Source: Lycorma delicatula
Taxonomy: Eukaryota > Arthropoda > Insecta > Hemiptera > Fulgoridae
Assembly (NCBI RefSeq): GCF_047948215.1
Contig: NC_134461.1
Location: 82,608,103 to 82,672,102 of the forward strand
Length of the DNA: 64,000 nt
Direction of reading: 5' to 3'
Within the stretch, counting starts at the first letter, position 1. Every line of letters starts with the position of its first letter. Made by a program: the position numbers and the translations under genes. Positions 53,901 through 64,000 of this stretch are shown one piece after another. Below the pieces are notes generated by a model, which did no database searches, was not told the origin of the DNA, and worked only from the letters and a program-made list of their open reading frames with translations.

Positions 53901-56900
53901 CCTTACGGATGGATCAACGTATTCTCAGCTGGTTCTATTACATCTACATAAAAAAGCAACTTGTATTACTACATAATATGAGCTTATTAACGCAAAATTC
54001 TGGCAGATTATGAAACCAATGGGTACCAAGTTTATTGGCGTGGTCTTGAAAGTCTTTTTTTTTCTTTAAATATCCCATTCTCTTTTATTTAATCCCTATT
54101 TCTCACGATTGATTGTAGGTATCTAGTAAATTGACTAGAACCATGCCACGAATTTGAGAATTTGCGGAGAAACTAAGCCCTTCACATTTGGGAAGTTTAG
54201 TGACTCTACAAATGAAAATTTTACGAGATACAATTTCCTGTCCGATAGATTGAGAGATGCAAAATTTTAACTTTTTCCTATTTGGATTCTAATGTATTTG
54301 TTACATCCTAAATATTGAATTATAATTATTTTATATCTTACAGTTTATTTTTCTCTACTGTTTTTAATTCTTATTTCTACATTCCTCAACAACCAGATTA
54401 AATGAATCTGAATATTTTTATAGATACAGACTGATATCTGGATTCTACTCTGGATAAATATTTATCGGGTAAATCTGGGCTACTTAGTTCTTTCTAATTC
54501 ATACATTTATACCAAAAATACAAAAAAAAGCAAAAAGAGATGTCTATAGTTGTCGATGAAATCGTTCTTAATTATTCATAATTTGCTAAACCGATATAAA
54601 TTAATAATGTCATAAATGACAGGGCTATATTTATAAAGACGTTGAATATTGTTTAATTTAATAGTAAATGAACGTAAAATTTACAAGGTAAAAACTGTAA
54701 AAGATAAAAAATCTTAATTAAGCATTTAGAATATGAAAAATACGTTAACCTTTAACTATTACGAAAGAAAACAGAGGAAAAATATGAAACCAGTTGAAAT
54801 AATCCATCGTTTCCCCTCCCCAATCCCGTTAACGACTACGACAATTCAAAATTATTTTAATATATACAAAATTAGTTACTATTCATGTAAGACGACTAAA
54901 GAATATATTAATCGTAAATTGTTACGTCTGTCATTCATAATGAAATACTTTGAGGGTTTCATACACACTAAACATATATAAAGAGAACCCTATTCTTACC
55001 AATTAAATATTTTTAAAAGAGAATAAGCAGTCACAATCATATAATTAAACTAACTGAACAGCTTCCTTATCAATACTGTATTCTTCCGTCGTAGGGGAAA
55101 TAATCTACGCCGTAATATAAAAATAATATTAAGGCAGTATGAATGAACAGATGGTAGGCTAGATTGTTGGTTTAAATGTTTTAAAATCTACGCTTTCTAC
55201 GGCAATTGCATAAAATAGTAATTAACAACTTTTTTTTTCAATATTTAGTTTTATTTTTACTCTAAACTTTTAGTATTTGGTTTATACGGTGCTTGGCTTT
55301 AAGTATTACTTTTATACTACTGTTGATTCTTAAATTTCATAAATAAAATGTTTATTTGTCAATCAATGATGTTTATTTATTTCTTTGTTTTTGTTTTGTT
55401 TACTTTTTTACATATTTTTTATACATATTTCCTTAGTCTACTACTGATAGTGATATTTTAACAATCGAAATGGCAAAGTAAGTTCAGATTTCAAATTAGT
55501 TTTTCTTTGTAAACCGTCTTTGCAGGAGTTTAAAATAGTATTATAAAAAAATACAAGTATAAAAAGTCTATTAAAATCATGAGAAACATTTTTGACAAAT
55601 ATAGCATTTAAAGTTAATAAATTTAATTTTAAATAAGCAATTCAATTTTTTCTAAGAAATCATTTTTTTAATGGAGAATCACAACTGAATCATAGAAAAA
55701 AAAGTATTTTTTATAGATGCTAATGTAAATAAAAAACCTGCAACGATCTTTCTTAGTAACCCTGCTAAACTTTCTTAGTATTTTCATACAGGTCTTTCTT
55801 ATTTCCATAATTAATGTAAAATAATTTTAATAACTTTCTGGAATTAAGTAATAAAAAAAAAATTGAACTTTTTCCCTTTTAGTATGATTTATTTGTGGTT
55901 TTTTTCCCCAAAGTTTTCTGTAAACAAAAATGCTTAAAATGAGAGCATATATTATTTTACAGCATCTATTTTTGTGTAATAACATTATGAGTCGCCCTTT
56001 AGTAATGGGTAAGTAACATTTATAAAAACTTTATTAACAATTGTTGAGAAAGTCTTTGGAAAACTTTCTCAAAAAAAAACAAAATCAAATTGTTTAAATT
56101 CTATGTTTAAATTATAAAAAAAAAAATCTTAATTGAAAATTAAGATTTTTCCAAATTTAAAATTTAAAATTAAATTCTTTAAAGCCAAATAAATTCTTAA
56201 AGTTGGAGGTTGGTTATTGAAATCCCAGAAGGTTTAAATTTTACATAAGAATATATATATTTTTATCTTTTATAAAATCAAATAAGGGGGCAAGTATTGT
56301 TTAAAAAAAAAAAAGTTATAAAAATTATAAAAAAAGAAGAGGGCGAACTGAAAAATAAAATAAATGATAATTTTACAAATTCGATTCCAAGAAATAAAAT
56401 CTTTTAACAAAAATGTATAAAATTCAAATTTAAAAAATAATATATTAAATTTTTATTTAAATTTCAAAATTTTGAAAGTAATGCTAAGTAAAAGAACTAA
56501 CAATAACCATCAATTCGGGGTTAAAATTTTTAAATAAATTGAAAAGCATTATTTTTCTTTTTTTTTAATAATTTATTTTAAGTCGCTGTTATAATCTATA
56601 AAAAGTGTACGTTCCAATTTAAATCTTTTAAAAAATGTGGGTAGGCTTTCAAAAAAAAACCTGGTGAGGTCAATTCCGTCTGCCGTTATCCGACTCTTTT
56701 TTCAAACCGGTCATTTGCGTCCCTGTTACTGCTAACAATAAGAACGGATCAACGCCCGTACCAAATCTGCTTCTTATACTTATAACTTTTTCGGGATTTA
56801 TTCCTCATTTAGTTTTCTTTAGACTTATTAAATTGGGTTGATATTTTGAAAAATTTCCAGGCTGGTACATGTATCAAATTAAGAAGCAAAGAAAATATAA

Positions 56901-57459
56901 ACGGATAGAAGAAAAAGAAATGTATCTTCGGGAACAAATGAATAATTTGTAAATTTTTTGATAAATTCACCAGAAAAACCTCTTCTCGAATACAATATGT
57001 AGAGGCTATCTACGTATAATTTTTACCAAACATAGAAGAATGACATAATTATTAAACGCTGCTAGACAAACAGCAGCAAAAAAATAAATAAAAATTGTAC
57101 AGAAAATTGACAAAAACATTTTAAGTGGCTAGACAAAACATATTCTGTAGCTCCTTGCAAAGGATATTTACAGCTGATTATCACTAATAAGCGAGAAATA
57201 TGTTGTTGCTTTTAACTAGGACATTACAATCACAAATGATTAGAGGAAGATACGCTAGTATCCGTATTTATTATGTTCAATTTTTCGGAATAGCAAGGTA
57301 TAATTTCCTACGAGGGACGGAGTTTACCGGTAAAATTAATAATGTGAGACACAGTTGATCAGGATTTTTTCAAGGCTAATGTAACTGACTGACGTCAAAA
57401 AAACCAACCCTATGAAAAGCACGTAAAATACGAAAAGACTAGAAACTTGATGAAATCTA
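53901..57459. other. Long unassigned AT-rich stretch
   Basis: No gene or dispersed repeat recognised over 3.5 kb. One strong AT hairpin: AAAAATCTTAATT (56122-56134), loop GAA, AATTAAGATTTTT (56138-56150). The 82-codon open frame at 54733-54981 has no domain content. Confidence 0.55.
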
Positions 57460-57473
57460 GATTAATAACGTAA

Positions 57474-57761
57474 CCCACCAGTGATGAGCGCGTCTTCGCA
57501 AATCAGCAGATTTGGAAGTCGAGAGTTCCAGCGTTCAGTGCCTAGTAAAGGTAGTTGCTTTTATACGGATTTGAATACTAGATCGTGGATACCGGTGTTC
57601 TTTGGTGGTTGAGTTTCAATTAACTACACATCTCAGAAATGGTCGACCTGAGATTGTACACGACCACACTTCACTCATACATGGCATCTTCATTGATCCT
57701 CTGAAGTAAGTAATACCTGACAGTGGTAATTCCTAGAGAATAAACAGGAAAAAGGAAGGAA
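57474..57761 (+). mobile_element. SINE-A copy 9 with 14-bp target-site duplication
   Basis: Direct repeat GATTAATAACGTAA (57460-57473) and GATTAGTAACGTAA (57762-57775), one mismatch. The head is shortened (CCCACCAGTGATGAGCGCGT, box A damaged); the rest is typical (GATCGTGGATACCGGTGTTC, AACAGGAAAAAGGAAGG). Confidence 0.94.
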
Positions 57762-57775
57762 GATTAGTAACGTAA

Positions 57776-58535
57776 AAGTATTACTAAAGTGAAAGCTTTT
57801 TGGAATGCGGCAAAATATTATTTTACTTAACTTTTCAAATTTTTTTTTTTAAATTCTGTAATTGCCGCATTTAGCAGTTTTTTTGTTGAAATTGTTAAAA
57901 TTGATTAAATTTAAATTATCAGCAGTTTTTATGAGCACAAATAATTTCGTATTTGTCTTCTTTTTTTTAATTACTTCCTGTATTAAAATACATCGGTTTT
58001 ACGATAATTTAGAATTAATTTTTACCACTTGATTTTATCAAGGAAGAGATTGACATAATTAAGTAAATGAAAGTTAGAACAATTTGCTATTCATAAATGT
58101 AATCACCAGGGAAACACAATCCGTAACAACGAAATTTTAAACAAAATTAAAATACATAATTATTATTTCTATACTATGAACAGATACATAATGACATACG
58201 GAAATTACTGCAGACATAATTATACTATTATTAAGTATTCATCAACTACACGAGCACAGATAAAATAAATATAGTTTAACGAACTTAGAAATAACAAATT
58301 TTTCATTAATAGAAAGATAGTAACATATAACAAATAATACAATCTTAATTTAATAAGTCAAATAAAACGAGTTTTAATCATTTAAATAATAAATATATTT
58401 TACACTAATTTCTAACTAATTATTACGACGACAAGATAAACAGAAAAGTAATTAACCTATCAAAAAATCTAGATATCTAAACAAATTATCACATAATAAG
58501 AGCAAATAAAATTATGACGTGTCATAATTATTTAC
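57776..58535. other. Unassigned AT-rich DNA
   Basis: Nothing recognised. Confidence 0.5.
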
Positions 58536-59110
58536 TGTAATAGAATTGTATATTTATTAAAAAAGTATCGTTTTTGACAAAACGATACTGATATCAAAAA
58601 ATGTAAGACATTAGATTTCTGTTATCAAATCTGTTATTAATTTAGAATTTTCTTTAAAAAAAAAATATATATATGTTAAATATATGTAATAGACAATAGA
58701 TTTACAATAATATATAATAAAAAAAATTTAAGCGTTCCATATACTAAGCAAAAAAAAAAATTTGTTACAAAAATCTTACCGGCCCGATATCATTTACACC
58801 ACATCATTTATACATACCACATTTACAGAAATAATACAATTCTCATGATTATTCGTTGTTTAATAAATGAAATCGAGCCGGTAACATATTTTTCTTTTTT
58901 TTCTTGCGATATGTAACGATTAAACATTGTTTATTATCTATTATTATATATCTATTGTCTATTATTTATATTTAACATGTATTTTTTTAAAAGAAAATTC
59001 TAAATTAATAACAGATTTTGATAACAGAAATGTAGTGTCTTACCTTTTTTTTTTATATCAGTATCGTTTTGTTAAAAAACAATTTTATTTATATTACAGA
59101 AATTTATGTT
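58536..59110. repeat. Long fold-back (inverted repeat) element
   Basis: The left arm (about 58579-58735) and right arm (about 58921-59070) are complementary over about 150 bases at roughly 85-90% by eye. Landmarks in the left arm: AAAACGATACTGATAT, TTTCTGTTATCAAA, TCTGTTATTAATTTAGAATT, ATGTTAAATATA, AATAGACAATAGAT. Each recurs in reverse complement in the right arm in the mirrored order. The central part holds a further pair TTACCGGCCCGAT / ATCGAGCCGGTAA (one mismatch). The left outer edge has its own 11-bp hairpin AGTATCGTTTT (58564-58574) with its complement at 58579-58589. Weaker pairing extends outward to about 58536 and 59110. The open frame 58927-59172 lies in the right arm and is incidental. 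Confidence 0.9.
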
Positions 59111-60098
59111 TTTTGAGCGGAAGAAATGATATCTACGAGACTCTTACTGTACGGTTTACAATTTCATTGTAATTTTTTTGGACATCGCTGCGTTTTGTTA
59201 GATTATTCTTTTTATATTTTTTATGAATTACTGATTTTTATCTTATGGATTTATTATTAAAATTTATTGCCTTTCTAGAAAAATCAAACTGAATTTCACG
59301 ACCAATTTTTTTTGTTAATAATCATATTATACTTCATATTATACTTTTCCTTTTTTAATAAAACTAGTATAATTACCTTTACGAATCGAAGATCCGTGAT
59401 GTAATATTACACTTATTATTTTGTTAAATGTAACCCACGATTTTTATCGTTAAATTCGATTTTACCAATCAAATTTATTTCTGTTTTATTTAATCCTAAT
59501 TTTTAATGAAACTAGTATGATCTCTTGTAAACTGATACTTTTATTTTTTTTTTAAAGAAGTGATGGGAATTAAAAATTTTTTTCATCTTCAGTACTTTCA
59601 TTTACTTAAGAGCATTTACTGTATAAAAACTGTATAATCTTTTAAACTGTATTATTTCAAGTACATTATCAAGGTTTTTGTACGCTACCTAGTACTATCA
59701 AGTACTGCTCTCTAGCGGCGTAATTCGTAAAGGTACATTAAAAAATGAATAAAATGACATATTCGAGTTACGCGGTTCATCATATGGAAAAAAAAATTGT
59801 CTAACAAAATTCAATGTATTTTTTGAAAGTATTCTTTATTATAAATCTAATTGAACTGAAATATAATGTTATCACCCTTATTTTTTCCCCATTATCATTT
59901 CACTGTTAGGTTAGGTCATGTTTAGAACTGTAAACGTAGTTGGTTGACTTCGTCGCCTCTTATTTAACTTTTCTTTAAAACAAAAATATTTTTGGGTGAT
60001 GAATACTGGTAAATTTGTTGGATAAGATAAAAATGGAAATAACAAAAGAATATAAATAAATTGTATAAATTTATTTATTATTTATTTATTTATTTATT
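59111..60098. other. Unassigned AT-rich DNA
   Basis: (TTTA)n-like run at about 60070-60100; nothing else recognised. Confidence 0.5.
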
Positions 60099-60210
60099 TA
60101 CTGTAAAGATAGGCTGATGAAAATATCCTTAACCAACTGAGTCTCGAACCGGGAACCTCCAGATGAAAGAGAGAGACGTTATTACCATTCCGTCACGGAG
60201 ATATTAACTG
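60099..60210 (-). mobile_element. SINE-B copy, degraded
   Basis: Minus strand: ATCTCCGTGACGGAATGGTA (head, box A), ACGTCTCTCTCTTTCATCTG, GAGGTTCCCGGTTCGAGACT (box B) and AGTTGGTTAAGG. Related to 44616-44776; no duplication seen. Confidence 0.7.
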
Positions 60211-60272
60211 CCTTCACAATATTCTATCATAAATTGAAACCTGTATAATAATTTTTTTTTATTCATATTTTT

Positions 60273-60577
60273 AAGTTTTTTAAAATATATTTTGAGAGAA
60301 AAAAATGATTGACATTTTATTATTAAAAGAATATAAACCAGAAATGAGGATTCATTACTTTTATTATTAAAGGAATGGTCTTAATTGGTAATAACAGAAC
60401 ACCGTATTTATCCAATTAATATATAAGTTTTTTTAAATTATATTTTGAGAGAAATAAATGACTGAATTTTTTTATTATTAAAAGAAATTAAACCAGAAAG
60501 AGAGAGTTCACTATTTTTATTATTTAAGGAATGGTTTTAATTGGTAATAAATATCGTATTTATACAATTATAATATG
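60273..60577 (+). repeat. Two-copy tandem duplication, unit about 152 bp
   Basis: Unit 1 60273-60424, unit 2 60425-60577. Shared blocks: AAGTTTTTT, ATATTTTGAGAGAAA, TTATTATTAAAAGAA, AAACCAGAAA, GGAATGG, TTTTAATTGGTAATAA or CTTAATTGGTAATAA, CGTATTTAT. About 80-85% alike by eye. Non-coding. Confidence 0.85.
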
Positions 60578-61079
60578 GGTGTAATTTTTTCTAAAAAGAT
60601 TGTAAAACTTAAATATGTGTATTATACAAATATTATGCTTACATTCATTTTTATTTTCTCAAATTCTTGGAACAGAGAATGAAAAATAAAACTTTAAGAT
60701 ACTTGCACTATTTAAGAATGGTTAAAAGATACTGTCGTAATTTATATTTACAAGAAAAATCTACGAATATAACTTTTTTTTTAAATATTTATTTTCCTGA
60801 TCGAAATAGTTATAATACTTTAAAAACAAAATTATCAGAAACTAGAAAAATATTGCTTCAAAAATACCCAAATTGGATAAATAAAATAAAGAATTATCAA
60901 TTATTAAGCAATTAAGAGCTAATAGTTTAAAAATATCTTTTTACTTTCGGTCGCATGGTTCTGGGTGGAAGTAGGGTGATAATGAATTTGCTTTTCGTTG
61001 AATACCAAAATACCTCTATTACGAAAATACCGTTCACTTAAATTACGGAATCCTTATACAGAATATTCCACGAAGAAAT
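60578..61079. other. Unassigned AT-rich DNA
   Basis: The 82-codon open frame at 60667-60915 is lysine- and tyrosine-rich without a recognisable domain. Confidence 0.5.
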
Positions 61080-62010
61080 GGAAAAACTTTGAGGACGTAT
61101 TTTACTAGTGAAAATAATATAAAATATTCATATAAAAATAGGTCTGGGAACGCTTTGTTTTAGAGTTACGGCTAACGAAAGATTTCAAGCGAATTTCATC
61201 TCTTCTAATAGAAAAAAGCCCTACTGTAATTTTTGGGACCCAAATTAAGGAGTAAGGTTGGTGGTTTTTTAAGTAATTTGAGCTTGGAAGTAGGAAAAAA
61301 CAGGTGCCAGACCTTTAACTCCAGCAGGTTTTAAGATATCAGACGTAAAACACAAAATTCGATGTCTAAAAAATACGAATTTTTTTAGGTTTGTAGAAAC
61401 AATAGCTTTGTTAAGTGACTAATATTGCGGAAAGTTTAGTAACAAAACTTGTAGAGAATATAATTCTAAGAAAATGAATGTAAATACAGCCAAAAATAAA
61501 GTAAATAATAACTTTCAATAATCGGTTTTTTATTGAAGCAAAACAGAAGAAAAATATATAGAAAATCGTATGATTCTTTCTGTGCTTAATTAAAATTCTT
61601 TTTAAACGTTCTTCGGAGTATTAGTATTTATGAACGAAAGCGTCATTCCAACGTGTTTTCTGTTAAATGCCATGTAAATCAACGTGTTATGATGAAAATC
61701 GTGTGATTCAGCATATTCAGCGTAGCCTAGGCACTAGTACAAGGTGAATTTCATGTCGTACTTGGTTTTCTTTCCGCATTCTACGGAAAGAAAATCGTTA
61801 TCCTTTCCACCTGCAGGATGTTCAAAATTTAGGCCAACAGATTACCCTCAACGGATAAAATTCTTTCATTGGCTTTTATGGAACGCTAATAAGTTTAATT
61901 CAATTTATTTACTGATGAAGTCACTTTTACGAGAAACGGAGTCTTCAATTCTAAAAGTAGTCATTTATGGAGAAATGTATTGTCAGCCATCTATGGCCTA
62001 TGTATAAAGT
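61080..62010 (+). mobile_element. Family I DNA transposon relic (DUF4817-type)
   Basis: The left end 61080-61200 (AAAACTTTGAGGACG, CATATAAAAATAGGTCTGGG, AGAGTTACGGCTAACGAAAG) matches the ends of the MITE at 28297-28985 and the fragment at 9935-10240. Transposase fragments follow (separate entry). The right end was not found; a SINE-A copy lies just downstream. Confidence 0.65.
61690..62005 (+). pseudogene. DUF4817-type transposase fragment
   Basis: Reading across frames: IQHIQRSLGTSTR (part of a helix-turn-helix), YPFHLQDVQNLRPTDYPQR with IKFFHWLLWNANKFN (about 61795-61905), then LFTDEVTFTRNGVFNSKSSH followed by LWRNV (about 61905-61975). The LFTDExxFTRxGxFNxxNxHxW block carries the first catalytic Asp and is the signature of a group of Tc1/mariner-superfamily transposases of insects annotated with a DUF4817 N-terminal domain (family knowledge). 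At least two frame changes are needed. The second half of the catalytic core (second Asp and last acidic residue) is missing or unreadable, so it is inactive. A perfect 11-bp hairpin TTTTCTTTCCG / CGGAAAGAAAA occurs at 61766-61794 within it. Confidence 0.75.
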
Positions 62011-62069
62011 TATATAACTCGAAAATCTCCAAAACTACCATATCAATTTCATTGCAATTTAGATATCCT

Positions 62070-62296
62070 CTCTCTTCTTTTCCTGTTTAGCCTCCGGTAA
62101 CTACCGTTTAGATAATACTTCAGAGGATGAATGAGGATGATTATGTATGAGTGTAAATGAAGTGTAGTCTTGTACATTCTCAGTTCGACCATTCCTGAGA
62201 TGTGTGGTTAATTGAAACCCAACCACCAAAGAACACCGGTATCCACGATCTAGTATTCAAATCCGTGTAAAAATAACTGGCTTTACTAGGACTTAG
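62070..62296 (-). mobile_element. SINE-A copy 10, 5'-truncated, with 14-bp target-site duplication
   Basis: Perfect direct repeat AATTTAGATATCCT at 62056-62069 and 62297-62310. Reverse copy that ends at GGCTTTACTAGGACTTAG, so the tRNA-like head was never copied: a reverse transcription stop. The remaining body is very close to the reference copy (CCGGTAACTACCGTTTAGAT, CACCGGTATCCACGATCTAG), implying a young insertion. Confidence 0.96.
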
Positions 62297-62310
62297 AATT
62301 TAGATATCCT

Positions 62311-63654
62311 GTTGTAGTGTATCTGAGGTTGTACATGTGATAATCTCATGAAGATTGGTTGAGTCATTCTTTAGTTACGCTCTATTTATGGTCGAGAATA
62401 TTTGAACGGAACTTGTTAGAAGCGTGGTGCGTGGTTCGTTATAATGCTGCAAGACGAAACGTGGAAATAAAATGAAATAACGAAAAATTGGTCTTCTTGC
62501 TCAGATCTGCGCAATGTTTTTTTACAGCATTTCATAAGTAGGTAAAAGGAAAAATTCTGACTGACTTTTATTTTGTTTCCTTTTGAAAAAAATATTAACT
62601 CATTTAATCTAAAATTTTACAAAAAAAACTTCGATCCATAAAAAAATTGTTACACATAAAAAAAAGTACTAAAATAAAAAATAAAAACAATATTGCTAAA
62701 TAAAAAAAACAAAAAAACAATAGTTTGTTTTTTATGGAAGAATGATAAAACGCTTTCGCGTTTTCATCGCCCGAAACTAACATAATACAATATTACAAAG
62801 GAAACATTTCCATAATTATTAAATCGCTGAATGCAGATGCAACACAATAGAAACATATTCAATATCATGAATGTTAGCTCCTAATTTAAATTTCCGATGC
62901 AATGCCGTATATGACGCTAACAGACATCGCAGAAAAAGAAACTTCAACGTTCTAACTTACAGCTATATCATAACGCAACAAGCTTTGTTCTTAATTTCTG
63001 AAGTAAATTTTTTTAATGTTGTTATGAAGCTAATTATTAATCTTCAAACGAATTAGCAAAAATATATAACACAACTAGTATAAGGCCAACACACACAGAT
63101 GTTTTGGGTCGAAGCGTTTATCGATTCTGTTTATAATTACAGCTGTTCTGCGATGGCGATTTTTGACAGAATTTATGGGTGGAAGATAACTGCCAGAGGC
63201 AGTTTTTGTTTTTAATACTTCAGTTAATTTCTTTACATTGTACTTTTTATTATTTCTTTATACATAGTTTTAATTACATTTCAAGATTTTTTTTGTTAAT
63301 TTACTTAAATTAAAATTATTGGAAGAACAGAAAATTCAACGTAGAACAATTAATTGGTGAAGATATTTTTATTAATCATGAGTAATTCGTGAAAAGCTAT
63401 GTTGAAATCCGAATAAATTCATTCTTAGTTTTACCTGATTTTAGAAAAAAATTATCCTTATAATAATAAGGAAATTATATTACAGTAGTTTCCTTATAAA
63501 AATGACTTTTTGATCTTTCACTGGTCTATATATCTACGATTGAGTGTCCCCAAATTCGTTATTTTTTCCTTCTTTTCCAACGATAATATAGTAATGATGA
63601 TGATAACAACGATTTTCGCAGAATTATATATTTTTCTTGAACTTCAATCCACGT
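62311..63654. other. Unassigned AT-rich DNA
   Basis: No gene recognised. Confidence 0.5.
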
Positions 63655-63895
63655 CTTGTACTAAGGACGAGTAACCAGCTCTAACTACTATTTTCAAGAT
63701 GACGGCCGACTATTCTAAAACCCGTATACTTTATAGATCAGTTATTCCGTTAGTCACCTATGTTGACCAAACTATTGCTCTAAAGAAATTACAATATACT
63801 GATAATTTTTATAAATTAAAAAGACTGTTTCTTATCAGTACTATTCTTATTAACATAATGGTAATGAACACATTGGGGGTCCATGGGACGAAGCC
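63655..63895 (+). repeat. Repeat family J, copy 2
   Basis: Matches 23382-23640 in order: GAGTAACCAGCTCTAACTAC, GACGGCCGACTATTCTAAAA, CCCGTATACTT, AAGAAATTACAATATACTGA and a terminal GGGACGAAGCCCCCT block. A 72-codon open frame (63699-63917) spans it; no domain recognised. Confidence 0.6.
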
Positions 63896-63902
63896 CCCTC
63901 TC

Positions 63903-64000
63903 TCTTTTTTTGTTTAGCCTTCGGAACTACGTAAGGTAAAACTTCAGAGGATGAATGAGGATGATATGTATGAGTGTAAGCGAAGTGTAGACTTGTACAG
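63903..64000 (-). mobile_element. SINE-A copy 11, right side cut by the window
   Basis: Tail complement TTTTTTTGTTTAGCCTTCGG followed by TTCAGAGGATGAATGAGGAT and GTATGAGTGTAAG. Only the 3' third of the SINE is inside the window. Confidence 0.9.

Noticed and set aside
60273..60577. CRISPR-like repeat array
   Set aside because: Only two long diverged units with no spacers; elsewhere repeats are dispersed, not regularly spaced.
60667..60915. 82-codon basic open frame
   Set aside because: No recognised domain; lies beside a non-coding tandem duplication.
1..64000. Viral or prophage insertion
   Set aside because: No capsid, polymerase, envelope or LTR signature was seen on either strand; the only polymerase traces are non-LTR reverse transcriptases.

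Overview
This window looks like about 64 kb of gene-free, AT-rich nuclear DNA from an animal, most likely an arthropod and plausibly an insect with a large, repeat-rich genome. The evidence is the class of mobile elements: tRNA-derived SINEs with 11-14 bp target-site duplications, decayed mariner, hAT and DUF4817-type DNA transposons, 5'-truncated LINE reverse-transcriptase tails, Helitron-like ends, MITEs and many (AT)n tracts. I found no bacterial operon, no rRNA, no functional tRNA, no CRISPR array and no protein-coding exon that I would defend. The open reading frames are short (at most 139 codons), biased to AT-rich residues, and scattered over both strands. The only ones with recognisable protein content are fragments of transposase or reverse transcriptase. 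The species cannot be named from this sequence alone.

Layout. 1-10 kb: a SINE-A copy cut by the window edge, a heavily decayed mariner (1247-2490, - strand), a hAT relic (2616-3790), two copies of a ~0.7 kb non-coding repeat (family B), and fragments of families G and H. 10-20 kb: terminus of a DUF4817-type element, a LINE reverse-transcriptase relic (11366-12062), a pogo-like MITE, a second LINE relic interrupted by a SINE (15000-15800), a short LINE tail with a clean 11-bp duplication, and a SINE-A copy. 19-21 kb: three Helitron-like fragments and a 91-bp palindrome. 21.4-22.7 kb: the best preserved autonomous element, a mariner-type transposon with 28-bp inverted repeats, TA target sites and a transposase broken by three frameshifts and a stop. 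22.8-32 kb: families G, J and B, a 690-bp MITE, and a Helitron-like unit carrying a nested SINE. 34-50 kb: SINEs, a small GC-rich retroposon with an 18-bp duplication, two copies of family H (one with a SINE insertion whose empty site is preserved in the other), a tandem pair of strong hairpins, a LINE relic, and a mosaic family-B copy. 50-64 kb: family B and G copies, more SINEs, a ~570-bp near-perfect fold-back structure (58536-59110), a two-unit tandem duplication, and a DUF4817 transposase relic.

The elements do not form a functional pathway. They do give a relative history: SINE-A inserted into an older LINE, into family H, into a GC-rich element and probably into a Helitron-like element, so SINE-A is the younger layer. 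Nothing in the window qualifies clearly as a new biological system. The most unusual objects are the long fold-back at 58.5-59.1 kb, the tandem hairpins at 39.65-39.75 kb and the unnamed non-coding repeat families B, G, H and J. Repeat letters (A, B, G and so on) are labels used only within this annotation. All boundaries were read by eye and most are good to about 5-30 bases.
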